Numbered from the stretch's first letter, positions 17,481 through 27,085 are shown. The stretch: DNA of 35,686 bases from a bacterium (GCA_025355565.1 JANXZK010000024.1:1-35686); one strand, 5' to 3'. Translations and numbers: made by a program. Notes: generated by a model from the sequence alone, not told the origin.

Positions 17481-18636
17481 TGCCGATCGCCGCGGAAACT
17501 CCAACAGCCAAGAGAACGGAAGTGATAGATATGCTGGTTTGTAGAACGCCGAGCGTTGTGACTATATATGAAGCGAGCCAGCCCAGAATGACACCGATGG
17601 CGCCGCCGATCAGGGTAAGGACGACAGCTTCTGTCAAGAATTGGATGCTGATGTCAGCACGCTTTGCGCCGATCGCTTTCCTGAGCCCGATCTCACGAGT
17701 ACGCTCAGTGACAGTGGTTAACATCATGTTCATGATACCGATACCGCCGACAATGAGTGAGATGCCGGCGACAGCGGCCAGGAGGATGGTGAAAGTGCCG
17801 GTGACGCTCGAGGCGGCAGAGACTATGTCGGCTTGGTTCAGGACGTTGAAATCCGCATTCGCAGCCAGGCTGATCTTGTGTCTCTCGAGTAGGATATTGG
17901 TTATATCCGCTTGGACTTGGGTCATACTCGTCGCATCAACAGCGGATATACTGAGAGATGTAACATGAGTAGAATCACCCAAGAGAAATAGTTGATATGT
18001 AGTCAGTGGGATATAGACCGCGTCATCTTGGTTATTGAAACCGCTAGAACCTTTGGATTTGGTGATCCCGACGACTTTGAATCCCATACCATTTATGCGT
18101 ATCGACTGTCCGATTGCGCTCACATCTGCGCCAAATAGGTCATCGCGAGTAGTCGGTCCGATCACGGCGACTTTGCTACGATTGGCGACATCTTGGTCGG
18201 TCACGAATGAGCCATCACCGATCGTGATATTGTGCACGGTTGTATATGCGGACTCGACACCAGCTACGGAAGTATTGGAATTGGTGCCTTTGGCAGTGAT
18301 CTGATATCGGCCGCTCAATTCTGGTGAAATGGCGGCAATGTTCGCGACTTCTGTAGAGATAGCATTGACGTCATCGATCGTCAGAGTCTTAGCCGCGCCT
18401 CTGCCGCCAGATGGACCGTATCCAAAACTCCTCTGTGCACCAGGAGAAACGATGATCAGGTTCGAGCCGATAGATTGGATCGAAGACTGGATGGAGCTCT
18501 GTGCACCCTGGCCGATAGAGACCATAGTGATGACGGAGCCAATACCGATGATGATACCGAGCATGGTGAGCGCCGTGCGGACTTTGTTAGCCGCTAGAGA
18601 TGATATTGTTTCGTGGATGATGTCTTTGGTGGTCAT
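17410..18636 (-). CDS. ABC transporter permease, MacB/FtsX-like
   Basis: N-terminal ALTMLGIIIGIGSVITMVSIGQGA, periplasmic domain, C-terminal TEAVVLTLIGG...NPIEALRYE. Confidence 0.92.
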   Translation of the reverse strand: MTTKDIIHETISSLAANKVRTALTMLGIIIGIGSVITMVSIGQGAQSSIQSSIQSIGSNLIIVSPGAQRSFGYGPSGGRGAAKTLTIDDVNAISTEVANIAAISPELSGRYQITAKGTNSNTSVAGVESAYTTVHNITIGDGSFVTDQDVANRSKVAVIGPTTRDDLFGADVSAIGQSIRINGMGFKVVGITKSKGSSGFNNQDDAVYIPLTTYQLFLLGDSTHVTSLSISAVDATSMTQVQADITNILLERHKISLAANADFNVLNQADIVSAASSVTGTFTILLAAVAGISLIVGGIGIMNMMLTTVTERTREIGLRKAIGAKRADISIQFLTEAVVLTLIGGAIGVILGWLASYIVTTLGVLQTSISITSVLLAVGVSAAIGIIFGYYPARRASRLNPIEALRYE

Positions 18637-18648
18637 GGGAATCTGGAT

Positions 18649-19356
18649 TTATGATCTGTGGATCACTCTTTTTTTGTGATCTTTACCATCCTCGACTATC
18701 AAACCATCCCTTATATGGATGATACGATCAGCGTGTTCGGCGACATCTCTCTCGTGTGTGATCAAGACTATCGTGCCATTCATCTCTTTGTTCAATCTCT
18801 GGAATGTCCCTAAGACGATATCACCTGTGGCAGTGTCCAGGTTTCCGGTCGGTTCGTCAGCTAAAATGAGTGAAGGGTTGTTGACGAGCGCTCTCGCGAT
18901 CGCCACGCGCTGTATCTGACCGCCAGAAAGCTGGTTTGATCGATGAGTGAACCTGTCCTGTGTCATACCGGCACTCAAGAGAGAGGTGGTGGCCCTCTTT
19001 ACTCTCTCATGTTCCGGAACCTCTGCATATATGAGCGGCAACATGACATTGCGTAGTGCCGTAGCACGAGGAAGTAGGTTGAATGATTGGAAGACGAATC
19101 CTATGCGATTCCTGCGGATCTCAGCTAGCTCGTCGTCCGACAACATCGAAACATCGTGACCGTCGAGCTTGTATACGCCAGAACTCGGCGTATCTAGTGC
19201 TCCCAAAATATGCATCAGTGTCGACTTTCCAGATCCGGATGGACCCATGATCGCCACGAATTCTCCATCTGCGATAGAAAAAGAGACACCGCGCAACGCA
19301 TGTGTGACGACATCGCCATTCACATATTTTTTTGTAATGTTTTTTACTTCGATCAT
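18649..19356 (-). CDS. ABC transporter ATP-binding protein (MacB/LolD type)
   Basis: GPSGSGKSTLMHILGALDTPSSG, LSGGQIQRVAIARALVNNPSLILADEPTGNLD. Confidence 0.94.
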   Translation of the reverse strand: MIEVKNITKKYVNGDVVTHALRGVSFSIADGEFVAIMGPSGSGKSTLMHILGALDTPSSGVYKLDGHDVSMLSDDELAEIRRNRIGFVFQSFNLLPRATALRNVMLPLIYAEVPEHERVKRATTSLLSAGMTQDRFTHRSNQLSGGQIQRVAIARALVNNPSLILADEPTGNLDTATGDIVLGTFQRLNKEMNGTIVLITHERDVAEHADRIIHIRDGLIVEDGKDHKKRVIHRS

Positions 19357-19402
19357 GGCGGTAATATTTTACGGTCGTACTCGATCTAAGTAACTCCTTT
19401 TA

Positions 19403-21163
19403 TCATCTCCCTGTTGGGATTCCACCACCTGTACGGACTCCACCTGCGCCACCACCCGCCCTAGCGCCTAGGGTATTGAATATGCTAGGTGCGGCCGTCG
19501 TTTGAGTCCCTGTAGCGGCGATAGTCTTTGTTACTACGAGCTGTCCTCGATCTAGACCGCTTATGACCTCCGTGTTCGTATCATCTGAAAGTCCTATGGT
19601 GACGATCGCTTGTTTGGGTGGAGTAGCAGATGAGATAGTGATGGTTCGGTTTTGATTTTGACCATTATATTGTCTCGTACTCGATGCAAACTGTTTGCCG
19701 AGCCCGAGCGTCCTCATCGAACTCGAGCCGGTCGAATTGGAAGTCGCAGTCAATGTTGACGGGTCGAACACTTGAACGACGCTCTTGCCATTCGTTGTCT
19801 TTATGGTTACTGAAGGAACAGTGATCACGTTGTCTTTTTGCGCAGTGATGATGCTCGTATTCACACTCATACCAGGCTTTACTCGGTCATCGACGGAATC
19901 GATAGCGATCTTTATACCGTATGAAACTACTCCGCTCGAGACTGTGCCGATCTGATCGACTACGGATACTGTCCCGGTAGCGTTCAGTCCATCGATAGCG
20001 TCGAACGTGATATTGACTGGTTGACCGACGTGGACTTTTGCCGCGTCGACTTCATTGAGAGAGATAGATGCGATCTTTTGCTTACCGACGATGGTTGCTA
20101 TGACTGTACTGCCACCAGCCTGGCCGTATATATTGACTGGAATGCGGCCAATGATGCCGTCATATGGTGCGCGAACGAAATAATTGTCGTATGTTTGCTG
20201 TGCTTGTTGTAAAGTGAGTTTGGCTTGCTGTAAGTCTAGGTTATCTGTCCCGGCTAGGAGCGTCGCATACGCATTCTCGCTGGTATCGATGGAGTTTTGT
20301 GCAGATGAGAGACTGCTCAAATCGCTATTGGTCTTTGTTGCCCATGTAACGATATTAGTGGAGGCGGCAGGTGAACCCGCTGGATAGTAGTCCGGTTGTG
20401 TCGTAGTGATAAAAGTAATGGCGACCTGGGTGTCGCTTATGGCCTTGGACATCGCCTTTATCGTCGCGAAAGTGTTTGCGAGCATCTCTTCGATCGTGGA
20501 TGTGGCGCTGGATCGACTAGCTGCCTTGAATCCATCCAGGCTTTTCTGATAGAGGTTTACTGCGGCATCGTATTCTATGCCGGCTGTTTCGCGGTAAGTT
20601 CTCGCTGTTGAGCTCAGGTATGATGATCGTTGGTCGGAGATGAAGCCCGTCTGCCCGTATAATAGGTCTTTCATCCCGGCGATGATATCTGGCAGGTCGA
20701 GATAGATATTGGACGCAGCATTGTATGCAGTAGTGTATGTCTGGTCGATAGAATTCCTCGAATTGGTTATGTCAGTGGCTTTGGCTGGTTCGACCAGTTT
20801 TTGATATGAAAGTCTGGCATTTTGCAGAGTGATAGCCGCGTTCCTGGAGTCGATAGTCGCTATGAGTCCGCCACTATGAACCGTTTGTCCGACAGAGACG
20901 TTGATGCCCGTGATAGTTCCGGAGACCTGGCTCAAAATATCTGTTTGATTCGAGGCGGAGACTTGGCCGGATCCTGTAACAGTCTGGATGATAGATCCTG
21001 TGCGTACAGAGGAGAGGACGTATTGTGGCTCGGCGTTTGCTCTGATCGCAGATCTATATATCTCATAACCGCCGAATGCGCAGACTACGATGATACCGAT
21101 GATCGTAAATTTGCGTGCCTTTACAGACCTCCAAACCTTGGAAACAGCAGATATTTTTTTCAT
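19403..21163 (-). CDS. MacA/HlyD-type membrane fusion (adaptor) protein
   Basis: N-terminal TM, GSGQVSASNQTDILSQVSGTITGINVSVGQTVHSGGLIATID barrel-sandwich motif, coiled coil, YDGIIGRIPVNIYGQAG. Confidence 0.88.
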   Translation of the reverse strand: MKKISAVSKVWRSVKARKFTIIGIIVVCAFGGYEIYRSAIRANAEPQYVLSSVRTGSIIQTVTGSGQVSASNQTDILSQVSGTITGINVSVGQTVHSGGLIATIDSRNAAITLQNARLSYQKLVEPAKATDITNSRNSIDQTYTTAYNAASNIYLDLPDIIAGMKDLLYGQTGFISDQRSSYLSSTARTYRETAGIEYDAAVNLYQKSLDGFKAASRSSATSTIEEMLANTFATIKAMSKAISDTQVAITFITTTQPDYYPAGSPAASTNIVTWATKTNSDLSSLSSAQNSIDTSENAYATLLAGTDNLDLQQAKLTLQQAQQTYDNYFVRAPYDGIIGRIPVNIYGQAGGSTVIATIVGKQKIASISLNEVDAAKVHVGQPVNITFDAIDGLNATGTVSVVDQIGTVSSGVVSYGIKIAIDSVDDRVKPGMSVNTSIITAQKDNVITVPSVTIKTTNGKSVVQVFDPSTLTATSNSTGSSSMRTLGLGKQFASSTRQYNGQNQNRTITISSATPPKQAIVTIGLSDDTNTEVISGLDRGQLVVTKTIAATGTQTTAAPSIFNTLGARAGGGAGGVRTGGGIPTGR

Positions 21164-21184
21164 TTTGATAAATAAATTATTAAA

Positions 21185-21643
21185 TCAACGTCCCGGTGAT
21201 AAAGGCATGATACGAATGAGGGCGGCATGTACTTGACCCTGTTCGTCAGGCGTACCTACTGTCACGATGTCAGCACCTATCTTGAGGTCGCTCGTCGAAG
21301 CTTGGTTGCGCATGTTACGGATAGAAGTCGTCGAGCTTATGAGGATGATCGATTCGTTGCCGCTCGATCCTTTGATCATGACTGATGGTAGATGCACTGA
21401 GATGATCTCACCTATAGCTCCGTGTGGATTCATGTCATCGGCGTCCCTATCAAAAGGCGCGAATATCGATCGTGGGTCTCGTGCATTGCCGTTGTGAGCG
21501 TTGTCCCAATTGATAGAAAATGCAGCGACACGGTATCCTACGAATATTCCAGCTTGAAAGATGATCAATGCTACCAACAGAGCGCCTATCGTGCTGATGA
21601 TTCTGGAAAAGTTCTTTGATTGTGTGAATTCTTTGAAAGACAT
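21185..21643 (-). CDS. Small membrane-anchored protein, possibly DUF5666-like
   Basis: N-terminal TM and a small beta-rich domain (GAIGEIISVHLPSVMIKGSSGNESIILIS...KIGADIVTVGTPDEQG). Confidence 0.55.
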   Translation of the reverse strand: MSFKEFTQSKNFSRIISTIGALLVALIIFQAGIFVGYRVAAFSINWDNAHNGNARDPRSIFAPFDRDADDMNPHGAIGEIISVHLPSVMIKGSSGNESIILISSTTSIRNMRNQASTSDLKIGADIVTVGTPDEQGQVHAALIRIMPLSPGR

Positions 21644-21664
21644 GTGATTAGAGATTATTGCTTT

Positions 21665-22102
21665 CTATTTACTGTCCGCTGATAATCTCAATCTTACATT
21701 ATCTGAATATATCGAATTCTCGACATTTTTTTGTATCGCGGTTGTCAATATGAAAAGGACCAATAGGGTCATTATACCTCCAACGATCGGCAAAGAAGAA
21801 GCTGTTGATAGCAGAAACTCTTTCCAATTTTGGATCATATAGGCACCGTCAGAGAAGACAAGTGAGAGATATTCCCTGAAGCCAGATTGAGAAGAGCTCT
21901 GCAATATGAAATATATGATAGGTATGAGCGCGATAACCGCCACTATAGAAATGGTCTTGTACGCTATTGATTTCCTATGTGATCGAGTGACTTCGAACTG
22001 TTCGACGCGGCATATTACAGATTTCAATATTCTATTGCAGACTTCGGTATCCTGATTCATGTTAGTTGATATACGACGGCTTTTGGTATCCTGGTGCATC
22101 AT
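21665..22102 (-). CDS. Small two-TM membrane protein, candidate anti-sigma factor
   Basis: ATG overlaps the upstream sigma factor stop (CTATGATG); cytoplasmic N-terminus and two hydrophobic segments. Confidence 0.5.
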   Translation of the reverse strand: MMHQDTKSRRISTNMNQDTEVCNRILKSVICRVEQFEVTRSHRKSIAYKTISIVAVIALIPIIYFILQSSSQSGFREYLSLVFSDGAYMIQNWKEFLLSTASSLPIVGGIMTLLVLFILTTAIQKNVENSIYSDNVRLRLSADSK

Positions 22103-22704
22103 AGTGATTTGTCGTCCTTTAATGATTTACGCAGATTTATGAGTGCCCGGCGATGCCAGCTTTTCACTGTATTCATCGGTCTTTTCATAACCTTGGCTAT
22201 CTCATCGAATGTGAGCTCCTCTTGATAATGCAGGGTGATCACCGTCTGATGGTCAGGGTGCAAAAGCCCGACGGCCTTGGCCAAGATATCGGCCTTGGCT
22301 GTGTTGTCGAATATGTCTCCCTGTAACAGTTGGCCGTCTTCCAGTGTATCAGAAAATAGCAGATCATTTTCATCGTCATCAAGATCTGAGAACGTCATGG
22401 CTTTCTTCTTCTTTATATGATCTAGTGCCGTGTTTCGAGCGATCGTGTATAGCCACGGCCTGAATCTCATGCCTTTCTTGTGCTGTTTGATATTCTTCCA
22501 AACTTTGAAAAATGTGTCCTGGGTCATATCTTCGGCAATATCTCCCACCTGCGCATATCTGCGCACAAAGTTCATGATCGGTCGTATATACCTACGGGTG
22601 AGTTCTTGAAATGCGATCTCGTCCAGTTTCTTGCATTCTTGGGCAAGTTCTTCATCGGTCATAGTGCTGTAGTCGACGTTGTACGATGTTTCAGTATCGA
22701 TCAT
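22099..22704 (-). CDS. ECF-like RNA polymerase sigma factor (sigma-70 family)
   Basis: Region 2 FVRRYAQVGDIAEDMTQDTFFKVWKNI...RPWLYTIARNTALDHIKKKK; region 4 LHYQEELTFDEIAKVMKRPMNTVKSWHRRALINLRKSL. Confidence 0.9.
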   Translation of the reverse strand: MIDTETSYNVDYSTMTDEELAQECKKLDEIAFQELTRRYIRPIMNFVRRYAQVGDIAEDMTQDTFFKVWKNIKQHKKGMRFRPWLYTIARNTALDHIKKKKAMTFSDLDDDENDLLFSDTLEDGQLLQGDIFDNTAKADILAKAVGLLHPDHQTVITLHYQEELTFDEIAKVMKRPMNTVKSWHRRALINLRKSLKDDKSL

Positions 22705-22710
22705 AGTTCT

Positions 22711-22716
22711 ATGATA
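22711..22716 (-). promoter_or_regulatory. -10 element TATCAT, 6 nt before sigma factor ATG (leaderless-type)
   Basis: Minus strand: TATCAT-AGAACT-ATG. Confidence 0.55.
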
Positions 22717-22754
22717 CTATATTTTCTCGATTATCCTTAATCCGAACAGTATGT

Positions 22755-22760
22755 TATGAT
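22755..22760 (+). promoter_or_regulatory. -10 element TATGAT, 6 nt before small ORF ATG
   Basis: TATGAT-TGGCCC-ATG. Confidence 0.55.
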
Positions 22761-22766
22761 TGGCCC

Positions 22767-22871
22767 ATGGCAAAAAGAGCAACAGGTATAGAGAAAAATC
22801 GCACTTCACGTTCGAGAAAGACCAAGAAGCGTCTGGCGAAGAAGAATGCTTGGAAGAACAACAAGAAGTAG
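22767..22871 (+). CDS. 34-aa highly basic small protein (not in ORF track)
   Basis: ATG..TAG encodes MAKRATGIEKNRTSRSRKTKKRLAKKNAWKNNKK; own -10 element upstream, T-run downstream. Confidence 0.6.
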   Translation: MAKRATGIEKNRTSRSRKTKKRLAKKNAWKNNKK

Positions 22872-22963
22872 TTTTTTAGATAAATACGCAGAAAAATTCC
22901 TACGAAACAGCCGTGCTAGCTGGAGAGTGTTTCTGGTACACAGAGATCTGGTGATTTGTTACT

Positions 22964-24379
22964 TCATTTCTTCTTTCGGAGTTCTATGCCGAGTTCTCTG
23001 AATTGTCTCTCGCCAATCTCGCTAGGTGCTCCCATCATCAAGTCTTTACCTTCACCGGTCTTGGCGTAAGCGATGACTTCACGAATGTTCGGCTCATTTT
23101 GTAGGATCATAACGGTGCGGTCTATACCAGGTGCAAAGCCGCCATGAGGTGGTGTGCCGAAACGGAATGCTTCGAGCATATGCCCAAACTTCTTCTGTTG
23201 TTCTTCAGGAGAGATGCCGAGATATTCAAATACTTTCTGCTGCATATCAGCCTTGTGTATGCGTATGCTGCCTGAGCTCAATTCATAACCATTCAATACT
23301 AGGTCGTATGAATTTGCACGGACTGACATGATGTCCTTACCGGCCATGAATTTCTCTATGTCTTCTTCTTTGATCGAACAAAATGGATGATGTGCAGCCT
23401 GCATATTACCGTTCTCATCTTTCTCGAACATAGGGAAGTCGACGATCCAGGCGAATGCCAGCTCATCTTTGTCATTCTTGTCTTTTCTCATATCCGGCTT
23501 ATCTGAACCAAATTGCTTCATTGATTCCGCATAAGTTAATCGCGGGAATGGCGTATTAGTGATCTTCTTGTTCGGATACAAAGTTTTTACTAACTCTATG
23601 AACATCGTTTCAGTGAACGTGAGGATTTCCTCTTGGGTGATGAATGACATCTCATAGTCTAGTTGAGTGAATTCTGGTTGACGATCTCCGCGGGTGTCTT
23701 CATCGCGGAAACAGCGTGCTATTTGGAAATATTTCTCAAAGCCGGCAACCATAGACATTTGCTTGAATTGTTGAGGTGATTGAGGTAGCACGTAAAATTT
23801 GCCGTTTTCCAATCTCGAAGGTACGACATACTCTCTGGAACCTTCTGGTGTTCCTTTCATCAGTATCGGTGTTTCGATTTCTACGAAGCCAGTATTATGC
23901 ATGTAGTTGCGGAAGAATGAGATGATCTTGTCTCGGTTGCGGATATTGGCTTGCATTCGAGGACGGCGCAAGTCCAAGTATCGATATTTGAGGCGTGATT
24001 CTTCGTTGATATCTCTACCATCGCCCCTCACATCGAATGGCGGAGTCTGCGCTTCATTCAACACTTCGATCTTCTTCAGTTCGATCTCGATGTCTCCATT
24101 TGGTTCGATCTCGCCAGTTTCCTTGTTCTTGGAGATCATCTTTTCCGGTCTCTTGTTCACGATACCAGTTGCCGTAACGACCCATTCTGAGCGCACTTTG
24201 TTTGCGACTTCATGAGCTTCTCTGTTGCTCGGCAAGGCGACCGCCTGGACCTTGCCGGACATGTCTCGAAAATCGATGAATATCAGCTTTCCATGATCGC
24301 GTCTCACGTCAACCCATCCAGAAATAGAGATCTCTTTGCCGACGTGTTCTTTTAGGTCCTTTATATATGTTCTTTGCAT
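22964..24379 (-). CDS. aspS: Aspartyl-tRNA synthetase, bacterial-type, apparently lacking the GAD insertion domain
   Basis: GWVDVRRDHGKLIFIDFRD, YLDLRRPRMQ, ETPILMKGTPEGSREYVVPSR, RCFRDEDTRGDRQPEFTQLDYEMSF, GGFAPGIDRTVMIL; FGSDKPDMR is followed almost immediately by AFAWIVDFPMF. Confidence 0.95.
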   Translation of the reverse strand: MQRTYIKDLKEHVGKEISISGWVDVRRDHGKLIFIDFRDMSGKVQAVALPSNREAHEVANKVRSEWVVTATGIVNKRPEKMISKNKETGEIEPNGDIEIELKKIEVLNEAQTPPFDVRGDGRDINEESRLKYRYLDLRRPRMQANIRNRDKIISFFRNYMHNTGFVEIETPILMKGTPEGSREYVVPSRLENGKFYVLPQSPQQFKQMSMVAGFEKYFQIARCFRDEDTRGDRQPEFTQLDYEMSFITQEEILTFTETMFIELVKTLYPNKKITNTPFPRLTYAESMKQFGSDKPDMRKDKNDKDELAFAWIVDFPMFEKDENGNMQAAHHPFCSIKEEDIEKFMAGKDIMSVRANSYDLVLNGYELSSGSIRIHKADMQQKVFEYLGISPEEQQKKFGHMLEAFRFGTPPHGGFAPGIDRTVMILQNEPNIREVIAYAKTGEGKDLMMGAPSEIGERQFRELGIELRKKK

Positions 24380-24508
24380 TTGATTTGTAAGTTAATGATC
24401 GATAATAACTATAGTATATCTGTAGTGAAATGCAATACGCTGAGCGTGGATGCACCATCGTCCGATCGTCCGTGATCTCGCACATGTTGCCGCGGTTCTT
24501 TCGTATGT

Positions 24509-24514
24509 TATAGT
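24509..24514 (+). promoter_or_regulatory. -10 element TATAGT, 7 nt before DHH ATG
   Basis: TATAGT-AAGACAT-ATG. Confidence 0.5.
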
Positions 24515-24521
24515 AAGACAT

Positions 24522-25544
24522 ATGAATATTTCTGACATTTCACCGATCATCAAAGAAAAGTCACCACTCATCCTCGCGGAAATAAAAAAGGCGAAATCTA
24601 TCTTGCTGCACTGTCATCCGTCACCAGATCCTGATTCCGTCGGTACGGCGCTAGCTATGAAGTTCGCTCTGGAACAACTCGGCAAGAAAGCGACTATCAT
24701 AAAAGGGGATTCAGATATACCAGCGGCTTTCATGCATTTTCCGGGCGCGCGGGATATCGTACAAAAGAATTTTGGCGAGATACTGCTCGAGGAGTTCGAC
24801 TTATTCATTTCATTGGACAGTTCCAATCTCCAGATGATCTCTGGCATAAAACCACCAGTATTTCCTGAGAGTCTAGCTGTCGTCGTCATCGATCATCATG
24901 TTTCGAACATTGGTTATGGACGAGTGAATCTGATCGATCTGACCTCACCTGCGACAGCTTTTATATTGTTCCAACTATTCAGATCGTGGGACGTAAAGCT
25001 GACGAGAGAGATCGCGGCAAATATATTCGTGGGTATATATACCGACACGGGAGGTCTCAAATATCCGCCGACAGATCATAGAGTATTCGAAGCGATGAGC
25101 GAACTGGTCAAGATCGTGCCAGATTTTACCAAGGTCATCTTTGATATGGATAATAGCGAGATAAAAGAGTCGATATATTTCGAAGCGCTGGCACTCGGCT
25201 CCATTGAAACGTTCCTAAATGATTCGATGGCAATAGCTGTAGTCTCCAATGCTTCTATCAAGGAAAAGAACATACCGATAGACTCGATACACGGATATGA
25301 CATCTCAAACAAGTTAAAATCAGTCATCGGCTGGAATATCGGCATTTCGATGGTTGAGAGAGAACCAAATATAGTGAAGCTCAGCATCCGTACCCGAGAT
25401 TCAAAGAAGTTCGATGTTTCGAAGCTGGCGGTAGCTCTCGGCGGCGGAGGTCACAAAGCCGCGGCTGGGGCGATCTTAAAGATGCCTCTCGACGAAGCCA
25501 AGGTTCTAGTTGTTTCCAAAGCCAAGGAACTGTATAATCTTTGA
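24522..25544 (+). CDS. DHH/DHHA1 family phosphoesterase (NrnA-like)
   Basis: LLHCHPSPDPDSVGTALAM, FISLDSSNLQM, VVVIDHHVSN, GGGGHKAAAGA. Start 24522 chosen from the -10 position. Confidence 0.9.
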   Translation: MNISDISPIIKEKSPLILAEIKKAKSILLHCHPSPDPDSVGTALAMKFALEQLGKKATIIKGDSDIPAAFMHFPGARDIVQKNFGEILLEEFDLFISLDSSNLQMISGIKPPVFPESLAVVVIDHHVSNIGYGRVNLIDLTSPATAFILFQLFRSWDVKLTREIAANIFVGIYTDTGGLKYPPTDHRVFEAMSELVKIVPDFTKVIFDMDNSEIKESIYFEALALGSIETFLNDSMAIAVVSNASIKEKNIPIDSIHGYDISNKLKSVIGWNIGISMVEREPNIVKLSIRTRDSKKFDVSKLAVALGGGGHKAAAGAILKMPLDEAKVLVVSKAKELYNL

Positions 25545-25578
25545 ACTTATTAAATTAATATATTGGATTCCAACAGTT

Positions 25579-26307
25579 ATGAATACATATAAATGGATTT
25601 GGGGTATCGTAGTGGCGGTTATCATTTTGGCGGCGATTCATTGGTATACAACGTCGAGACCAACCTCGGTATTCAATCAGTATGGGGCAGATCTCGCCCA
25701 GACCGCTACGACGACAGATGCTTCGGACACTACGGCACCAGCGGCCACTTCGACGACAACCACGAGTGCAACACCGAGTGAGAGCAATACATCTGTACCA
25801 GTTACTACTAACACTAATCCAACAAAAAACTTTATGCATACAGTTACACTCGAGACGACAAAGGGAACGATCGTATTTGAAACTTATGATGTGGATGCGC
25901 CAAAGACCGTGGAGAATTTCCTGGCGCTTGCAAACAAGAGCTTTTACAACGGTCTCATCTTCCACCGCGTCATCCCAGGATTCATGGTCCAAGGCGGCGA
26001 TCCTACAGGAACCGGTATGGGCGGTCCAGGATACAAGTTCGCTGATGAGCTCAATTCATCGACACCTTCATACAAGGTAGGTTACGTTCGTGGCACGGTC
26101 GCCATGGCTAACTCCGGTCCGGATACGAACGGCAGCCAATTCTTCATCATGCAAGCTGACAATGCTCTGCCACACAACTACAGCATTTTTGGTAAGGTCA
26201 TTTCCGGCTTGGATGTTGTGGACGCCATCGCCAGCGCACAAAGGAATGGATCTGATAAACCGCTCGTCGATATAAAGATGACCAAGGTTACAGTCAAGGT
26301 GAAATGA
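25579..26307 (+). CDS. Membrane-anchored cyclophilin-type peptidyl-prolyl isomerase
   Basis: TM anchor, Thr/Ser-rich linker, FHRVIPGFMVQGGDPTGTGMGGPGYKFADE...NGSQFFIM. Start 25579 preferred to 25510. Confidence 0.94.
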   Translation: MNTYKWIWGIVVAVIILAAIHWYTTSRPTSVFNQYGADLAQTATTTDASDTTAPAATSTTTTSATPSESNTSVPVTTNTNPTKNFMHTVTLETTKGTIVFETYDVDAPKTVENFLALANKSFYNGLIFHRVIPGFMVQGGDPTGTGMGGPGYKFADELNSSTPSYKVGYVRGTVAMANSGPDTNGSQFFIMQADNALPHNYSIFGKVISGLDVVDAIASAQRNGSDKPLVDIKMTKVTVKVK

Positions 26308-26320
26308 TAGGGAATAATTT

Positions 26321-27085
26321 ATGTCTGAATATTACAATTCTCGACGCAATCGCAATCTGTTCGACCCGGAGAGCGTCGAACCATTCAAAGTGAGCAGGTC
26401 CAAGATCGACCTCTACATGAACTGCCCATTGTGCTTCTATCTGGATTGCAGACTAGGAGTCGGTAGACCGCCGGGATTTCCATTTGCTCTAAACTCCGCC
26501 GTTGATCTCTTATTGAAAAAAGAGTTCGACATACATCGTGCAAAGAAACGCGCCCATCCTCTAATGGGAGTATATGGCTTGAAAGATGTTATTCCTTATG
26601 AGCATGAAGATCTCGATATATGGCGCAGTAACTTCAAAGGTATTCGTCATGTCTACAAGAGAGCCAATCTATTGGTCACTGGCGCGATCGATGATATCTG
26701 GCAAAATACGAAAACAGGGGAATTGTCGATAGTTGATTACAAATCAACTAGTAAAGAAGAGAAAGTCACGCTAGATAAAGAATGGCAGATCACTTACAAA
26801 CGCCAGATGGAAGTGTATCAGTGGCTCTTCCGGCAGAATGATTTTAGAATCTCGAAAATCGGATATTTCGTGTATTGTAATGGCAAAACTGATAGAGCGG
26901 CGTTTGACGGCAAGCTAGAATTTGACATCGATGTGATCCCATACACTGGCGATGATGCTTGGGTGACTCGGGCATTGACCGATATACGAGCATGTCTTAT
27001 GTCTCCAAAGCCACCAAAACCTTCAATGACCTGTGATTATTGCTCATATAGGAAATCAGCAAGGGATGTGCAGACAGGGAAATAA
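26321..27085 (+). CDS. PD-(D/E)XK nuclease superfamily protein (Cas4/RecB-like) with N- and C-terminal Cys pairs
   Basis: VTGAIDDIWQ...ELSIVDYKSTSKEE...YKRQMEVYQWLF; CPLCFYLDC and CDYC. Confidence 0.8.
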   Translation: MSEYYNSRRNRNLFDPESVEPFKVSRSKIDLYMNCPLCFYLDCRLGVGRPPGFPFALNSAVDLLLKKEFDIHRAKKRAHPLMGVYGLKDVIPYEHEDLDIWRSNFKGIRHVYKRANLLVTGAIDDIWQNTKTGELSIVDYKSTSKEEKVTLDKEWQITYKRQMEVYQWLFRQNDFRISKIGYFVYCNGKTDRAAFDGKLEFDIDVIPYTGDDAWVTRALTDIRACLMSPKPPKPSMTCDYCSYRKSARDVQTGK

